Source: Yoonia sp. SS1-5 (lineage in GTDB: Bacteria; Pseudomonadota; Alphaproteobacteria; Rhodobacterales; Rhodobacteraceae). Taken from it: 64,000 bases of DNA. A program made the translations under genes and the position numbers. How positions within the stretch are numbered: position 1 is the first letter of the stretch; each line of letters starts with the position of its first letter. The notes under the pieces were generated by a model. That model saw nothing but the letters and a program-made list of their open reading frames with translations, had not been told where the DNA came from and ran no database searches. Positions 24,589-34,083 of the stretch are shown here, one piece after another. The stretch covers positions 1,984,001 through 2,048,000 of the forward strand of contig NZ_CP151767.2 of assembly GCF_038443705.2 (NCBI RefSeq), written 5' to 3'.

Positions 24589-25029
24589 TCATGCGTCATT
24601 CAGTCGATACTCAAAGTAGACCTTGTTGCCATCACGGCCAGCCTCGGTCCAGCCCAGACGCAAATAAACGGCCTGTGTGGCAGTCATTTCCGCGTGGGTT
24701 GCAAGCTGAACTCTGTCATATCCAGCCGACCGGGCCGCCGATATTGCCTGACCGATCAGGGTCTTTGCGATCCCCTGCCCGCCTGCCGCGGGATGAACCG
24801 CGAGATTGGCGATATGGGCAGCCGCAGCCAGCACAAGGACGATGCCGCCTCGGACCACGCCGTTTTGTGTGGCAACCCAGACCGAATGGGTTTGGATATC
24901 GTCCGCAATGCCGGCACCGACAGGGGGTAGATCAAGGCCACGATCAATATGGGGGGCGTAAGCGGCGTCAATGCAGGCCACAAACGCCGCCGCATCCTGT
25001 GTCATCGCTCGCCGGATTTCAAATGCCAT
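24589..25029 (-). CDS. GNAT-family N-acetyltransferase
   Basis: 146 residues. N-terminal MAFEIRRAMTQDAAAFVACI, acetyl-CoA loop HPAAGGQGIAKTLIGQA near 90-110, and the terminal TQAVYLRLGWTEAGRD are typical of small GNAT enzymes. Substrate unknown. Likely first in a short run with ytoQ and the RAM-domain gene; the methyltransferase gene ends 38 bases upstream on the same strand. Confidence 0.87.
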   Translation of the reverse strand: MAFEIRRAMTQDAAAFVACIDAAYAPHIDRGLDLPPVGAGIADDIQTHSVWVATQNGVVRGGIVLVLAAAAHIANLAVHPAAGGQGIAKTLIGQAISAARSAGYDRVQLATHAEMTATQAVYLRLGWTEAGRDGNKVYFEYRLNDA

Positions 25030-25067
25030 GCTGCAACACGCCTCCCCCGGCTGCGATCATACAAAGG

Positions 25068-25712
25068 TCACCGCTTGCGGGCCACAATATAGCGGGCCGG
25101 CGGTGGGCCTTTGGGGTGATTGCTGCTTTCAATGATCTCGAAACCGGCGCGGGTGATGGCGTCTTCAAGTTGGCGAATGGGAAAAACCCGCACGGCAGGT
25201 GCCTTACCAAACAAGCGCATGAGGGGGATCACCAATTTGACCATTACCAGGATCAGCCAGCTTTTGGGATTGCGGTTCAACTGCCGCAAACATGGCGTCT
25301 TTGAGATAAAATAACCCCCCGGTTTCAACTGTGCGTGGGTCTGGGCAAAGGTTTGCTGCATATCGTCCAGCAGATGAAACAGGTTGAACGCCATGATCAC
25401 ATCATAGGGTGGTTCGGGCGTTGCATCATCCGTCCGCGCAAAGGTGATATTGGCGATATTGGCTTCCCGGGCCTTGTCGCGGGCAATCTCGATCATGGCG
25501 CCTGAAATATCAGTTGCAAGGATATGCGTCACTGCGGGCGCCAACAGCAAGGCGGTTGATCCGGTACCGCAGCCCAGTTCTAACACCCGATCAGTGGCTT
25601 GCAGGTAGCTGCGGGTGCGGCCAAGCGTGTAATCGTACGAGGCCTGATCGGTTACAGGGGATTTTGCGTATTTGGGGGCAATCTTGTCCCAGAATGCAGC
25701 AGTTCTGTTCAT
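25068..25712 (-). CDS. Class I SAM-dependent methyltransferase
   Basis: 214 residues. The SAM motif I is VLELGCGTGSTALLLAP at about 42-58, followed by ATDISGAMIEIARDKA (motif II), ITFARTD and MAFNLFHLL. The closest general type is the UbiE/small-molecule methyltransferase group; substrate unknown. It is divergent from a LysR-type gene with 83 bases between the starts, the classic LysR-target arrangement. Confidence 0.88.
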   Translation of the reverse strand: MNRTAAFWDKIAPKYAKSPVTDQASYDYTLGRTRSYLQATDRVLELGCGTGSTALLLAPAVTHILATDISGAMIEIARDKAREANIANITFARTDDATPEPPYDVIMAFNLFHLLDDMQQTFAQTHAQLKPGGYFISKTPCLRQLNRNPKSWLILVMVKLVIPLMRLFGKAPAVRVFPIRQLEDAITRAGFEIIESSNHPKGPPPARYIVARKR

Positions 25713-25776
25713 GGCACTCTCCTTTCAGCCCACCATAGCCTGATACGTCACCGCATAATATTGACCAAAATCGTAG

Positions 25777-25788
25777 CGTATATATACG
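25777..25788. promoter_or_regulatory. Palindrome CGTATATATACG in the LysR/methyltransferase divergent promoter
   Basis: Perfect 12-bp palindrome 7 bases before the LysR ATG. The position suits autorepression by the LysR protein; a plain AT-rich promoter element is the alternative. Confidence 0.4.
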
Positions 25789-25795
25789 TTTTCGT

Positions 25796-26677
25796 ATGGA
25801 TAAGCCATTTGACTGGAACCGGATGCGCGCCTTTCTGGCCAGCGCCGAGGCTGGATCGCTCTCGGCTGGGGCCAAATCCATTGGTTCAACCCAACCCACG
25901 CTCAGCCGTCAGATCGCTGCATTGGAAGAAGAGCTGGACGTCATGCTGTTCGAAAGGGTCGGGCGGGGCCTGCAACTGACATTGGCGGGGCAAACCATGC
26001 TGACCCATGTGCGCGAAATGGGGGCCGCTGCGGACAAGGTGGCGCTGGCCGCAATCGGGCAGTCAACAACCATCGAGGGCGCGGTACGGATCACGGCGAT
26101 CAACCTGCTATCGGTGACATATCTTCCAGCGGCCTTGGCCAAAATCCGGGCCGCCGCCCCGCGATTACGGATTGATGTCATTGCCACCAACGATATCCGT
26201 GATCTGATGCGGCGCGAGGCGGATATCGCCATCCGCCATGTGCGCCCGGATCAACCTGATCTGGTCGCCCGTCTGCTGCGCGAGGCGCAGGCGTCCCTTT
26301 ATGCGTCCGAAGGATATGTACAGGCACACGGTCTGCCGCAAACACCCGCGGATCTGGCCAACCACGACTTTGTTGCATTCGGCGATCCAACAGAATTGCT
26401 GGGCTATCTGACCGATCTCGGCCTGCCGATCACCCTCGACAATCTCATGATCGGGTCAGAAGACGGGCTGGTCGCGTGGGAAATGGCCCGGGCCGGGCTG
26501 GGCATTTGCATCATGGATCAGGCGGTCGCCAAACACTATCCCGGGATGGTCCGCATTCTGCCCGACATGCCACCGGTCACCTACCCGGTCTGGCTGACCA
26601 CCCATCGCGAAATCCATACCAGCCCGCGGATCAGGCTGGTCTTTGATATTCTGGCCGATGTGTTTGCCCGACCTTAG
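25796..26677 (+). CDS. LysR-family transcriptional regulator
   Basis: 293 residues: winged helix-turn-helix at about 8-65 (LASAEAGSLSAGAKSIGSTQPTLSRQIAALEEEL) and a substrate-binding-protein-like effector domain from about 92. Effector unknown; by position it probably regulates the divergent methyltransferase and itself. The TAG stop is part of a hairpin shared with the convergent pheT stop. Confidence 0.9.
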   Translation: MDKPFDWNRMRAFLASAEAGSLSAGAKSIGSTQPTLSRQIAALEEELDVMLFERVGRGLQLTLAGQTMLTHVREMGAAADKVALAAIGQSTTIEGAVRITAINLLSVTYLPAALAKIRAAAPRLRIDVIATNDIRDLMRREADIAIRHVRPDQPDLVARLLREAQASLYASEGYVQAHGLPQTPADLANHDFVAFGDPTELLGYLTDLGLPITLDNLMIGSEDGLVAWEMARAGLGICIMDQAVAKHYPGMVRILPDMPPVTYPVWLTTHREIHTSPRIRLVFDILADVFARP

Positions 26678-26690
26678 GGTCAGGACCCTA
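26675..26690. terminator. Hairpin containing both convergent stop codons (LysR / pheT)
   Basis: TAGGGTC (26675-26681) pairs with GACCCTA (26684-26690) around two bases. The outer TAG of each arm is the stop codon of the gene on that strand. The stem is short with no T-run, so termination is only a possibility. Confidence 0.4.
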
Positions 26691-29084
26691 GCCGCGCAAA
26701 CTGCCACCGGTCGCCTTACCCACCTTTTCGACGATTTTCGCGCTGACGGCCTCGATATCGGCATCTTTCAGCGTCTTGTCGATCGGCTGCAAACGCACGG
26801 TCACAGCGAGCGATTTCTTACCCTCGCCAAGGCTGCCGCCAATGAATTCGTCAAACACGCGGACATCGGAAATCAACGCCTTATCCGCACCTGCAGCGGC
26901 ATTCACAAGCGTCAGCGCCTCGACATCGGCATCGACGACAAATGCAAAATCACGCTCGACCGCCTGCAAATCCGTGGCCGTCAACGCAGGTCGAGTGGCC
27001 GATTTGGTGCGGGGTAGCGGAACCTCATCAGGCCAGATTGTGAAACCGACGGCTGGACCCTTGATATCCATTTCGCGCAGCACTTTTGGGTGCAACTCGC
27101 CAAACAGTCCCAGCACTTTCTTGGGGCCAAGGCAAATCTTGCCATGTCGGCCCGGATGCCACCAATCGGGGGCGCCGCGCAAAATCTGCACCTTTGCCGG
27201 GGCGCCGATGGCTGACAGGATCGCTTCAGCATCGGCCTTGGCGTCATAGACATCAACAGGGCGAGAGGCGCCATGCGTGTCCTTCGGCCCGGTGCGTCCA
27301 ATCAGGATGCCGGATACCAGCGTGTGCTGTTCACCGGGCTCACCGCCATGAAAGCCCGCGCCAACCTCGAACAAGGCCATATCCATAAAGCCCCGGGCCT
27401 GATTGCGGGCTGCGGCGCGCAAAAGACCGGGCAAAAGGTTCGGACGCATATGCGACATTTCCGAACTGATCGGATTTTCCAGCATCGTCGCATTGTCACC
27501 CCCGCCAAACAGCGTGGCGGCCGTCTGATCAATAAAGCTGTAGGTGACGCATTCATTATACCCAAGCGAGGCAGCCGTGCGCCGGGCCATTTGCTGCCGA
27601 GACTGGCCGGGCGTCAAAATCGGCTTCGGGACACCTGCGTGAATGCGCGGCAGCGGCTTGCCCTTCAACTTGGTCAAGGATGCAATCCGTGCGACCTCCT
27701 CAACAAGGTCTGCCTGACCCTGCACATCCGGGCGCCAGGACGGGACATGCACCATGTCGCCTTCCAACTTAAAGCCCAGCGCGGTCAGCGACTGACGTTG
27801 CGCAGCTTCGGGGATATCCATGCCGACCAACGAAATCACACGCGCTGCATCCAGCGGATAGGCGCGGGCTGTGTCCGGTACTGCGCCAGCCTGGATCAGC
27901 TCTGACGCCTCGCCGCCCGCATGATCAACAATCATGCGCACCGCGTGTTCCAACCCTTCGGGGGTAAAGGCGGGATCAACACCCCGTTCGAACCGATACC
28001 GCGCATCCGAATTGATCTTTAACGCGCGCCCGGCATAGGCGATCTGTACGGGGTCCCAATAGGCGCTTTCAACAAAGACATTAACCGTGTCCGCCGTGCA
28101 GCCCGTCGCGGCCCCGCCCATGATACCCGCGATGCTTTCAGGGCCGTTATCGTCCGAGATCACCATCTGGCCCTTTTGCAGCGCATAGGCCTTGTCATCG
28201 AGGGCGGTAATCGTCTCGCCGCCCGCGGCCCGATGGACCCGCAGATTGCCCTGGACCTTGTCGGCGTCAAATACATGCAGCGGCCGGTTCAGATCATATG
28301 TGAACCAGTTGGTGACATCGACCAGAAAGCTGATCGGACGCAGACCGATGGCGCGCAGCTGGTTTTGCAGCCAGTCGGGGCTAGGACCGTTCTTGACGCC
28401 CTTGATCAAACGACCACAGAAAATTGGACATCCATCAAGCGTATCGTCATCAATTGACACTTTCATATCCGCAACAAAACCGGCGGGAACAACCGGGACG
28501 TCGCAAGGTTTCAAGCTGCCGAGACCGCGGGCGGCCAAATCCCGGGCCACGCCGCGTACGCCCAGCGCATCGGGGCGGTTGGGCGTGATCGCAATCTCGA
28601 TCACCGGATCAACCTTGTCGGGGTCATGTTCGACCAGCCAATCGGTGAACAGGTCACCGACCTCGCCGGAAGGCAACTCGATGATGCCATCATGTTCGTC
28701 TGACAGCTCCATCTCGCGTTCCGAGCACATCATCCCATAGCTTTCCACGCCGCGGATCTTGCCAACCCCGATGGTCGTGTCGATCCCGGGAACGTAAGTA
28801 CCGGGCGATGCGATAACGACGGTGATGCCTGCGCGCGCATTGGGTGCACCGCAGATGATCTGGGTCAGCCCATCCTTGGTTTCGACCTGACAGACCTTAA
28901 GCTTGTCCGCATCAGGATGCTTTTCGGCTGACTTCACATGGCCAATGGTGAAATCGGCCAGCCGAGCGATGGGGTTTTCGACGCCCTCAACCTCAAGACC
29001 CAGATCGGTCAATGCTTCGGTGATCTGATCCACGGTGGCGGTGGTTTCCAGATGGTGTTTCAACCATGACAGGGTGAATTTCAT
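26688..29084 (-). CDS. pheT: Phenylalanyl-tRNA synthetase beta subunit
   Basis: 798 residues, full length. Domains in order: N-terminal B1 and tRNA-binding OB fold (about 40-150, EKHPDADKLKVCQVETKDG), B3/B4 (about 210-380), B5 (about 400-470), the catalytic-like core (about 480-690) and the C-terminal anticodon-binding FDX-ACB domain (about 705-798). With PheS it forms the alpha2-beta2 enzyme charging tRNA-Phe. The usual pheST adjacency is broken: three genes lie between pheS and pheT on the same strand. Confidence 0.97.
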   Translation of the reverse strand: MKFTLSWLKHHLETTATVDQITEALTDLGLEVEGVENPIARLADFTIGHVKSAEKHPDADKLKVCQVETKDGLTQIICGAPNARAGITVVIASPGTYVPGIDTTIGVGKIRGVESYGMMCSEREMELSDEHDGIIELPSGEVGDLFTDWLVEHDPDKVDPVIEIAITPNRPDALGVRGVARDLAARGLGSLKPCDVPVVPAGFVADMKVSIDDDTLDGCPIFCGRLIKGVKNGPSPDWLQNQLRAIGLRPISFLVDVTNWFTYDLNRPLHVFDADKVQGNLRVHRAAGGETITALDDKAYALQKGQMVISDDNGPESIAGIMGGAATGCTADTVNVFVESAYWDPVQIAYAGRALKINSDARYRFERGVDPAFTPEGLEHAVRMIVDHAGGEASELIQAGAVPDTARAYPLDAARVISLVGMDIPEAAQRQSLTALGFKLEGDMVHVPSWRPDVQGQADLVEEVARIASLTKLKGKPLPRIHAGVPKPILTPGQSRQQMARRTAASLGYNECVTYSFIDQTAATLFGGGDNATMLENPISSEMSHMRPNLLPGLLRAAARNQARGFMDMALFEVGAGFHGGEPGEQHTLVSGILIGRTGPKDTHGASRPVDVYDAKADAEAILSAIGAPAKVQILRGAPDWWHPGRHGKICLGPKKVLGLFGELHPKVLREMDIKGPAVGFTIWPDEVPLPRTKSATRPALTATDLQAVERDFAFVVDADVEALTLVNAAAGADKALISDVRVFDEFIGGSLGEGKKSLAVTVRLQPIDKTLKDADIEAVSAKIVEKVGKATGGSLRG

Positions 29085-29169
29085 GATGCGTGATCCGTCA
29101 GAACTGCGTTACCCGGTCCCATACCGCAATTGAGGCAGGTGGGAAAGCAGACAGGTGCCGTCAAACGCC

Positions 29170-30000
29170 CTACGGATAGCGGGGCGCACGGTCCAGCAAT
29201 TCATCCAGTTGCCGCCCGATCCAGCCGCGCGGGATGAAGTGGCCCCTTGCATGCAGATCCAGCACCACCCGTTTGCCGGTGGTACAGCGTTCCCAGGCGT
29301 GGCGGGTAAAGGCATCCTGCGCAGTGACGGACCATTCACTGACCTGGCCACTGGCACCGCATCCAAATTGCTGCCGCCACAGCGCCACCGGATAGCGCTG
29401 GTCGCCATCGGGGCCAAAGGGGAAATCCATCACATTATCGCGCAGGCCATGCACATGGCGCACCTCGCCCGGCCCCTGCGCGCAATCCTCGCGTTGATCC
29501 AGCGTGCCCGCAACGGCGATCAAGGCCGCAACACCATCGCCGTTTTCACAAACATATCGCCAGGCCATGGCGGAACCGAAAGAGTATCCAGACACATAGA
29601 TGCGGCTGCGGTCGATCGGATAGCGGGTGGCTGCATCCTCTAACACGGCGGCTGCAAAATCGACGTCGCCACTGCGGCCTGTCCAGAAATCCCAGGTTTT
29701 GTTGATCCCGGTTGGAGCGAGCAACAAAACACCCCGCCGGCGCGTCGCCCCTGAAATGCGGCCATGATAGACCGGGACAGCGCCAGTGCGCGCCCATCCA
29801 TGAAAGTGCAGCATCACAGGCAGCGGCGATACCCCGTCCCAGCCATCGGGTTCCTTGACGTGATAGGTTCGCCCGTCCAGTGCGCAAGGGGTCTGCCCAT
29901 GGCACGGATTTCCGGGCAGGATGGACCTTGGATTGGTGTCCTGGGCAAAGGCGGCGGTGGTCAGAAGGCTGAGCCAGATCAGAAAAGCACGTATCATCAT
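29170..30000 (-). CDS. Exported polyhydroxybutyrate depolymerase / feruloyl-esterase-like hydrolase (LpqC family)
   Basis: 276 residues from ATG 30000 (or 29997); the open frame runs on to 30126 over the dispersed repeat. A Sec signal peptide (about 1-20, IRAFLIWLSLLTTAAFAQ) precedes an alpha/beta hydrolase: HFHGWARTG gives the oxyanion region, GYSFGSAMAW the nucleophile elbow, GLRDNV the Asp region and GHFIP the His. Cysteine pairs (NPCHGQTPC) suggest disulfides. It probably acts on esters in the periplasm or outside; the substrate is not determined. First coding unit upstream of pheT. Confidence 0.82.
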   Translation of the reverse strand: MMIRAFLIWLSLLTTAAFAQDTNPRSILPGNPCHGQTPCALDGRTYHVKEPDGWDGVSPLPVMLHFHGWARTGAVPVYHGRISGATRRRGVLLLAPTGINKTWDFWTGRSGDVDFAAAVLEDAATRYPIDRSRIYVSGYSFGSAMAWRYVCENGDGVAALIAVAGTLDQREDCAQGPGEVRHVHGLRDNVMDFPFGPDGDQRYPVALWRQQFGCGASGQVSEWSVTAQDAFTRHAWERCTTGKRVVLDLHARGHFIPRGWIGRQLDELLDRAPRYP

Positions 30001-30055
30001 ATGCTTGCTTGTACTTGGAACTGCGCGCCTGTCACATGACAATTCTGTCAAAGGG

Positions 30056-30079
30056 GGATGGGTTAAAACCCATCCTACG
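30056..30079. repeat. Dispersed palindromic repeat, copy 2
   Basis: GGATGGGTT and AACCCATCC around AA, then TACG: the reverse orientation of copy 3 at 46707. It abuts the stop of the ASCH-domain gene at 30080 and could terminate its transcript. Confidence 0.7.
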
Positions 30080-30508
30080 TCATAACTCTCTGCCGGCCAG
30101 GTCTTCGACCAGTTCGAAATGTTCAAAGATCAGCATCATCTCGGGGTCGAACCCGCCATTTCGCTTGAAATAGGCCTTATGGTCCTTGCGCCAGCCCAGC
30201 AGGCTGTCGTTTTCGCCCTCGGCCAGCGCCATGTCTTCTGTCACGTCGCAGAACCGGATTTCGGTGACCTTGGTGGTTCTTATGACCAACGCCGGGGTGC
30301 CATCCCAGTTTGTTGCGATGTCGCAACGCCCAACAACGGGCATCGCCTCTGGTTCGTCAGCGAAATCCGCCGCCGCCCCGCAGGTCGCGGTTTTCTTGCC
30401 TTGACGGACAAGGGCGATGAGATGCTGGCAGAGTTCTTGGCTGTCCCCGAATTTGAAGGTTCCCGCGCCGGGGTAGGTTTGTTGGAGATCTTCGGTGTTG
30501 TCGGTCAT
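30080..30508 (-). CDS. ASCH-domain protein
   Basis: 142 residues. The ASCH fold (related to PUA) is visible from about 18 to 135: TFKFGDSQELCQHLIALVRQGKKTATCG, VVGRCDIATNWDGTPALVIRTTKVTEIRFCDVTEDMALAEGE and WRKDHKAYF. ASCH proteins are thought to bind RNA; some bacterial members hydrolyse N4-acetylcytidine. The function here is not proven. It sits in the accessory block between pheS and pheT. Confidence 0.87.
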   Translation of the reverse strand: MTDNTEDLQQTYPGAGTFKFGDSQELCQHLIALVRQGKKTATCGAAADFADEPEAMPVVGRCDIATNWDGTPALVIRTTKVTEIRFCDVTEDMALAEGENDSLLGWRKDHKAYFKRNGGFDPEMMLIFEHFELVEDLAGREL

Positions 30509-30680
30509 TTATGGGGCTTTCAAAACTGGGGGCGACGCAAGGTGAGGCTTACCCCATCATTCGTGTTGTGCACAACGGAGGGCAACGCCCGGACCTCGGG
30601 GATGGCGCACAGACGGTTCTGTTTGGCAGGACCTGCGGTTTGCGAGCGACGATTGTGTCGATTGCGATGCCGGGCCGGAG

Positions 30681-31142
30681 TTAGCCGCTGCGGTTTTTCG
30701 GATTCAAAGGTGACGCGAACCCATCACGCGGTTGCTTTTTTAATGAGAACAATGTCCATGCCATGACATCTCTGCGCATGTCGTATAGCATGAGGTTATA
30801 AGCGTGAGCTGCGTCCGCAAACTTGGGAGCGGAGCCAAAATCGCCCGACTGTCCCGACTTCGACGCGATGTCCAGAGTATCAAAGTAAGTCTTACACCGC
30901 ATCAAGACATCATGTGACGCATAAATACTCAACAAACCGATCGCCGGGAAGACTATCTCCGATATCTTTCTTTCAAGCTCCGCTGATTCAGTTGTTGCTG
31001 CATCATTCGCCGTCGGACAGATAGCTAAGAACTCTCGATAAACCTCCTTTTTTTGTTCAATCACCTTTTCAGACTGACTAAGCATCTTTCCGATCACAAA
31101 AGTAAGCCCGGAGAGTAATAGCCCTCCTACTATGCTAAGCAT
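30681..31142 (-). CDS. Hypothetical protein with N-terminal membrane anchor
   Basis: 153 residues. One hydrophobic N-terminal helix (about 1-20, SIVGGLLLSGLTFVIGKML) is followed by a charged helix (QSEKVIEQKKEVYREFL) and a largely helical soluble part. I recognise no family. Codon use is noticeably more AT-rich than in neighbouring genes, which suggests recent acquisition. Its ATG is only 4 bases after the pheS stop, so it is likely translated from the pheS message. The 172 bases after it (30509-30680) show no feature I can name. Confidence 0.6.
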   Translation of the reverse strand: MLSIVGGLLLSGLTFVIGKMLSQSEKVIEQKKEVYREFLAICPTANDAATTESAELERKISEIVFPAIGLLSIYASHDVLMRCKTYFDTLDIASKSGQSGDFGSAPKFADAAHAYNLMLYDMRRDVMAWTLFSLKKQPRDGFASPLNPKNRSG

Positions 31143-31146
31143 TTAA

Positions 31147-32220
31147 TCACCTACTCAACCCGCCATGCAGCGTCGGCTGATCCAGCGCGCTGAACCCGTA
31201 GTGCCGCAGCCACCGCAGGTCTGAATCAAAGAACGCCCGCAAATCCGGGATCCCGTATTTCAGCATCGCAATCCGGTCGATGCCCATGCCGAAGGCAAAC
31301 CCTTGCCACTCTGACGGGTCGATCCCGCCTGCCTGCAGCACTTTGGGATGCACCATGCCGGATCCGAGGATCTCCAGCCAGTCATCGCCCTCGCCCACTT
31401 TCAGTGTGCCGCCTTCCCATGAACAGCGGATATCAACCTCGGCCGATGGTTCGGTGAACGGGAAATGCGAAGCCCGGAAGCGGATATCGACATTATCGAC
31501 CTCGAAATAGGCCTTCACGAATTCCTCCAGCACCCATTTCAGGTTGGCCATGGAGATATCCTTGTCGATAGCCAGCCCCTCGACCTGATGGAACATGGGC
31601 GTATGGGTCTGATCGTAATCCGCACGATAAACCCGACCGGGGCAGATGATCCGGGTGGGGGCGCCTGTGGCCTCCATCGACCGGATTTGCACGGGGCTGG
31701 TATGGGTGCGCAAGACATGGGGCGGGCGGTTATCGCCTTCGCCGCGGTGGGTGTAGAATGTATCCATCTCGGCCCGGGCGGGGTGGTGGCCGGGGATGTT
31801 GAGCGCGTCGAAATTATACCAGTCACTTTCGATCTGCGGGCCTTCGGCGACGGAAAAACCCATATCAGCGAAGATGGCGGTCACCTCTTCGGTGACCTGA
31901 CTGATCGGATGGATCGAGCCCTGACGGCGGTCACGCGCGGGCAACGTGACGTCAAGCCATTCTGTGCGAAGACGCGCATCAAGCGCCTCATCCGCAAGTG
32001 CGGCCTTCTTGGCGGACAGGGCGCTGTTGATCTCGTCCTTGAGCGCATTCAGCGCGGGGCCTGCGACCTGCCGTTCCTCGGGCGTCATCTTGCCCAGCTC
32101 GCGCATTTTCAGGCTGATCTCGCCCTTTTTGCCGACGGCCTGCACGCGCAGGTCCTCGACGGCGGTTTCATCCGCCGCATCCGCAATCAGTGCGAGGTAT
32201 TTCTGTTTGAGATCGTCCAT
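31147..32220 (-). CDS. pheS: Phenylalanyl-tRNA synthetase alpha subunit
   Basis: 357 residues from ATG 32220 (frame open to 32244). The N-terminal coiled coil (about 1-85) binds tRNA; the class II core follows with motif 2 ([25 protein letters not shown] near 215-240) and motif 3 ([19 protein letters not shown] near 320). Full length. It charges tRNA-Phe together with PheT, whose gene is 2 kb downstream rather than adjacent. Confidence 0.97.
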   Translation of the reverse strand: MDDLKQKYLALIADAADETAVEDLRVQAVGKKGEISLKMRELGKMTPEERQVAGPALNALKDEINSALSAKKAALADEALDARLRTEWLDVTLPARDRRQGSIHPISQVTEEVTAIFADMGFSVAEGPQIESDWYNFDALNIPGHHPARAEMDTFYTHRGEGDNRPPHVLRTHTSPVQIRSMEATGAPTRIICPGRVYRADYDQTHTPMFHQVEGLAIDKDISMANLKWVLEEFVKAYFEVDNVDIRFRASHFPFTEPSAEVDIRCSWEGGTLKVGEGDDWLEILGSGMVHPKVLQAGGIDPSEWQGFAFGMGIDRIAMLKYGIPDLRAFFDSDLRWLRHYGFSALDQPTLHGGLSR

Positions 32221-32280
32221 GATGCGCCTCTTGTCCTTGACCATCCTCGGTTAGCGAAAGGGCGCTGTGGTTGCAAGCGA

Positions 32281-33003
32281 TCAGCCGGGTCTGATCTTTG
32301 CAATCTCGGATTGGAAATAAGCCAATGTGACGGTTGCCCGGTTCCCCGCAAACCCATGATATTTGGACCGACCGTTTGATGTGGGCAGGCCCGCCCAGAT
32401 CGCAGCGAGATTATTGATGAACCTCTCCTGGCTTAATCGTCCGGCCATGAAATCAGGAAAGCCCGCATCCGCCAGCAGGACATCAGCCAACCGGTCCTGC
32501 AATGCAGGCGTAAACCTGTCACGCCGATCCGCCCCCACCTGCCGCACAACCCGGCGCAGCGTGTCGGGGATGAACTGATAGCGCCCGATGGCGTGCGGCT
32601 GGCCCGGTGTTGCATCAATCCAATCGTAGATTTCGCCGATTGTCATCTGCGTTGGCAGCTTGGCAGGCTTGATCCGCGCACCATGCTGGACGGCATCATA
32701 GCCAGCCCGCGGCGATTCCGCCTGACCGATGATGTGGCGCAGCCGGTGGACAGCGCTGCCCGCAAAGTTGAGCGGCATGACCCCCGACACCGGGGCCGAT
32801 TGCCGCTGAATAGGCGCAAAGAAGCTACCCCCTGATTGCCCGGCAAACAGGCTTGCCCCGTTTTGCGGCGCCTGCTGTGTCGCGCGCGGCTGAAACAAGG
32901 ATCCACGCCCCTGCGCAAGGGTCCCCCCGTCCAGCAGTGACCCCACCTCTGCCCATGCGCCGATGGGCGCAAGGCATATCATTAGAACAAAAACGCAGCG
33001 CAT
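32281..33003 (-). CDS. Secreted lysozyme-like (phage-endolysin-fold) protein
   Basis: About 240 residues from ATG 33003, which has GGCAGG six bases upstream (ATG 33009 and 33045 are alternatives). A Sec signal ends in GAWA. After a low-complexity Gln/Ser/Gly-rich stretch (about 20-75) comes a lysozyme-like domain: HIIGQAESPRAGYDAVQ with a likely catalytic Glu, and PHAIGRYQFIPDTL, resembling GH104-type transglycosylases related to lambda lysozyme. A periplasmic wall-cutting role is inferred. It lies 60 bases after pheS upstream on the same strand. Confidence 0.78.
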   Translation of the reverse strand: MRCVFVLMICLAPIGAWAEVGSLLDGGTLAQGRGSLFQPRATQQAPQNGASLFAGQSGGSFFAPIQRQSAPVSGVMPLNFAGSAVHRLRHIIGQAESPRAGYDAVQHGARIKPAKLPTQMTIGEIYDWIDATPGQPHAIGRYQFIPDTLRRVVRQVGADRRDRFTPALQDRLADVLLADAGFPDFMAGRLSQERFINNLAAIWAGLPTSNGRSKYHGFAGNRATVTLAYFQSEIAKIRPG

Positions 33004-33081
33004 CGACATCCTGCCTGACAAACCGATACGCCGCTTATCAGTCATAGAGGTTGCGTTTTGGTTTCGAAGGGGCAGAACAAC

Positions 33082-33112
33082 AAAAAAGGGCCGCCTGATC
33101 AGGCGACCCTTT
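33082..33112 (-). terminator. Rho-independent terminator of rpmI-rplT
   Basis: A stem over 33085-33112 (AAAGGGCCGCCTGA with its partner, one G-U pair) has a palindromic TGATCA centre and is followed on the minus strand by TTTTTTG. It lies 23 bases after the rplT stop. Confidence 0.88.
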
Positions 33113-33135
33113 CAAATCTCACATCCGGTCAGCGC

Positions 33136-33498
33136 TTAAGCGGCAAGCGCGTCCTTGGCCTTGCCCACGATTGTGGCAAATGCGTCGGGTTCGTTCACGG
33201 CCAGATCAGCCAGAACTTTCCGGTCAACTTCAATCCCGGCCAGGTTCAGACCATTGATGAACTTGGAATAGTTCAGTGTTTCATCAACGGAACGGACACC
33301 TGCGTTGATCCGCTGGATCCACAGCGCGCGGAAGTTGCGCTTGCGGTTATGCCGGTCACGGGTTGCGTATTGGTTGGCTTTGTCGACGGCCTGCTTGGCG
33401 ACCTTGAAGGTCTTGGAGCGACGATCGTAATATCCTTTGGCAGCGTCGAGAACTTTCTTGTGACGACGATGCGTGACGGTTCCACCTTTAACTCGCAT
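33136..33498 (-). CDS. rplT: Large ribosomal subunit protein bL20
   Basis: 120 residues, full length. Starts [17 protein letters not shown], then [29 protein letters not shown] and the globular C-terminal part. bL20 binds 23S rRNA early in 50S assembly. It follows rpmI by 12 bases; infC is not adjacent here, unlike the enterobacterial infC-rpmI-rplT order. Confidence 0.98.
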   Translation of the reverse strand: MRVKGGTVTHRRHKKVLDAAKGYYDRRSKTFKVAKQAVDKANQYATRDRHNRKRNFRALWIQRINAGVRSVDETLNYSKFINGLNLAGIEVDRKVLADLAVNEPDAFATIVGKAKDALAA

Positions 33499-33510
33499 AT
33501 CAAATTCTCC

Positions 33511-33711
33511 TTAGCGCGCGTAGGGCATCATAGGCTTGATGATACCTTCATCAGCCTTGCACAGGGTTGTTGTGCCGCGTGCGTTACGCAGGAACTTGTT
33601 GGTACGCTTGATCATACCGTGGCGCTTGCCCGCCTGGGCGGCAACCACGCGGCCAGAGGCCGTCACCTTGAACCGCTTTTTGCAGCTCGACTTTGTCTTC
33701 ATCTTCGGCAT
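33511..33711 (-). CDS. rpmI: Large ribosomal subunit protein bL35
   Basis: 66 residues from ATG 33711; the frame extends to 33819 but the family starts [17 protein letters not shown]. Basic, ends [15 protein letters not shown]. First gene of the rpmI-rplT pair. Confidence 0.98.
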   Translation of the reverse strand: MPKMKTKSSCKKRFKVTASGRVVAAQAGKRHGMIKRTNKFLRNARGTTTLCKADEGIIKPMMPYAR

Positions 33712-33822
33712 TTCCGTCTCCATCTTTTTGGTCGGTCGGACGCGCGACTCGGCATGCCATATCGGCCGGCCACGCGGGTTCAGAAGCGTCCCTATAAGAT
33801 GCCCCCAAAAATCATGCAAGGC

Positions 33823-34047
33823 TTAGTTCAGGTATTTGGCAACGACGCTGACAAAGATATCCGGCACAGCCTCGACCGAGTAGGCACCGGGCGCCGATTG
33901 GATGGCCAGATAGATCAACCCCGCCCCAACCGCGATCATGCCCAGCGCAAGCCGTGGCAGAAGACCGTCGGAAAACGCATTCACCAGCGCCGGAATAGAA
34001 AATACGGCCAGCAGGACACCAATCACGAATATCAGGTCGTAATCCAT
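33823..34047 (-). CDS. Small conserved membrane protein
   Basis: 74 residues with two hydrophobic helices (about 5-25, LIFVIGVLLAVFSIPALVNAF, and 33-50, LALGMIAVGAGLIYLAIQ). No family name is known to me; similar short proteins occur next to pyruvate kinase in related genomes, which I recall only loosely. It lies 36 bases after pyk on the same strand and is probably co-transcribed with it. Confidence 0.7.
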   Translation of the reverse strand: MDYDLIFVIGVLLAVFSIPALVNAFSDGLLPRLALGMIAVGAGLIYLAIQSAPGAYSVEAVPDIFVSVVAKYLN

Positions 34048-34083
34048 GTAACTGTGCCTTTACGCTGTTTGGGTCAGCGTAAC

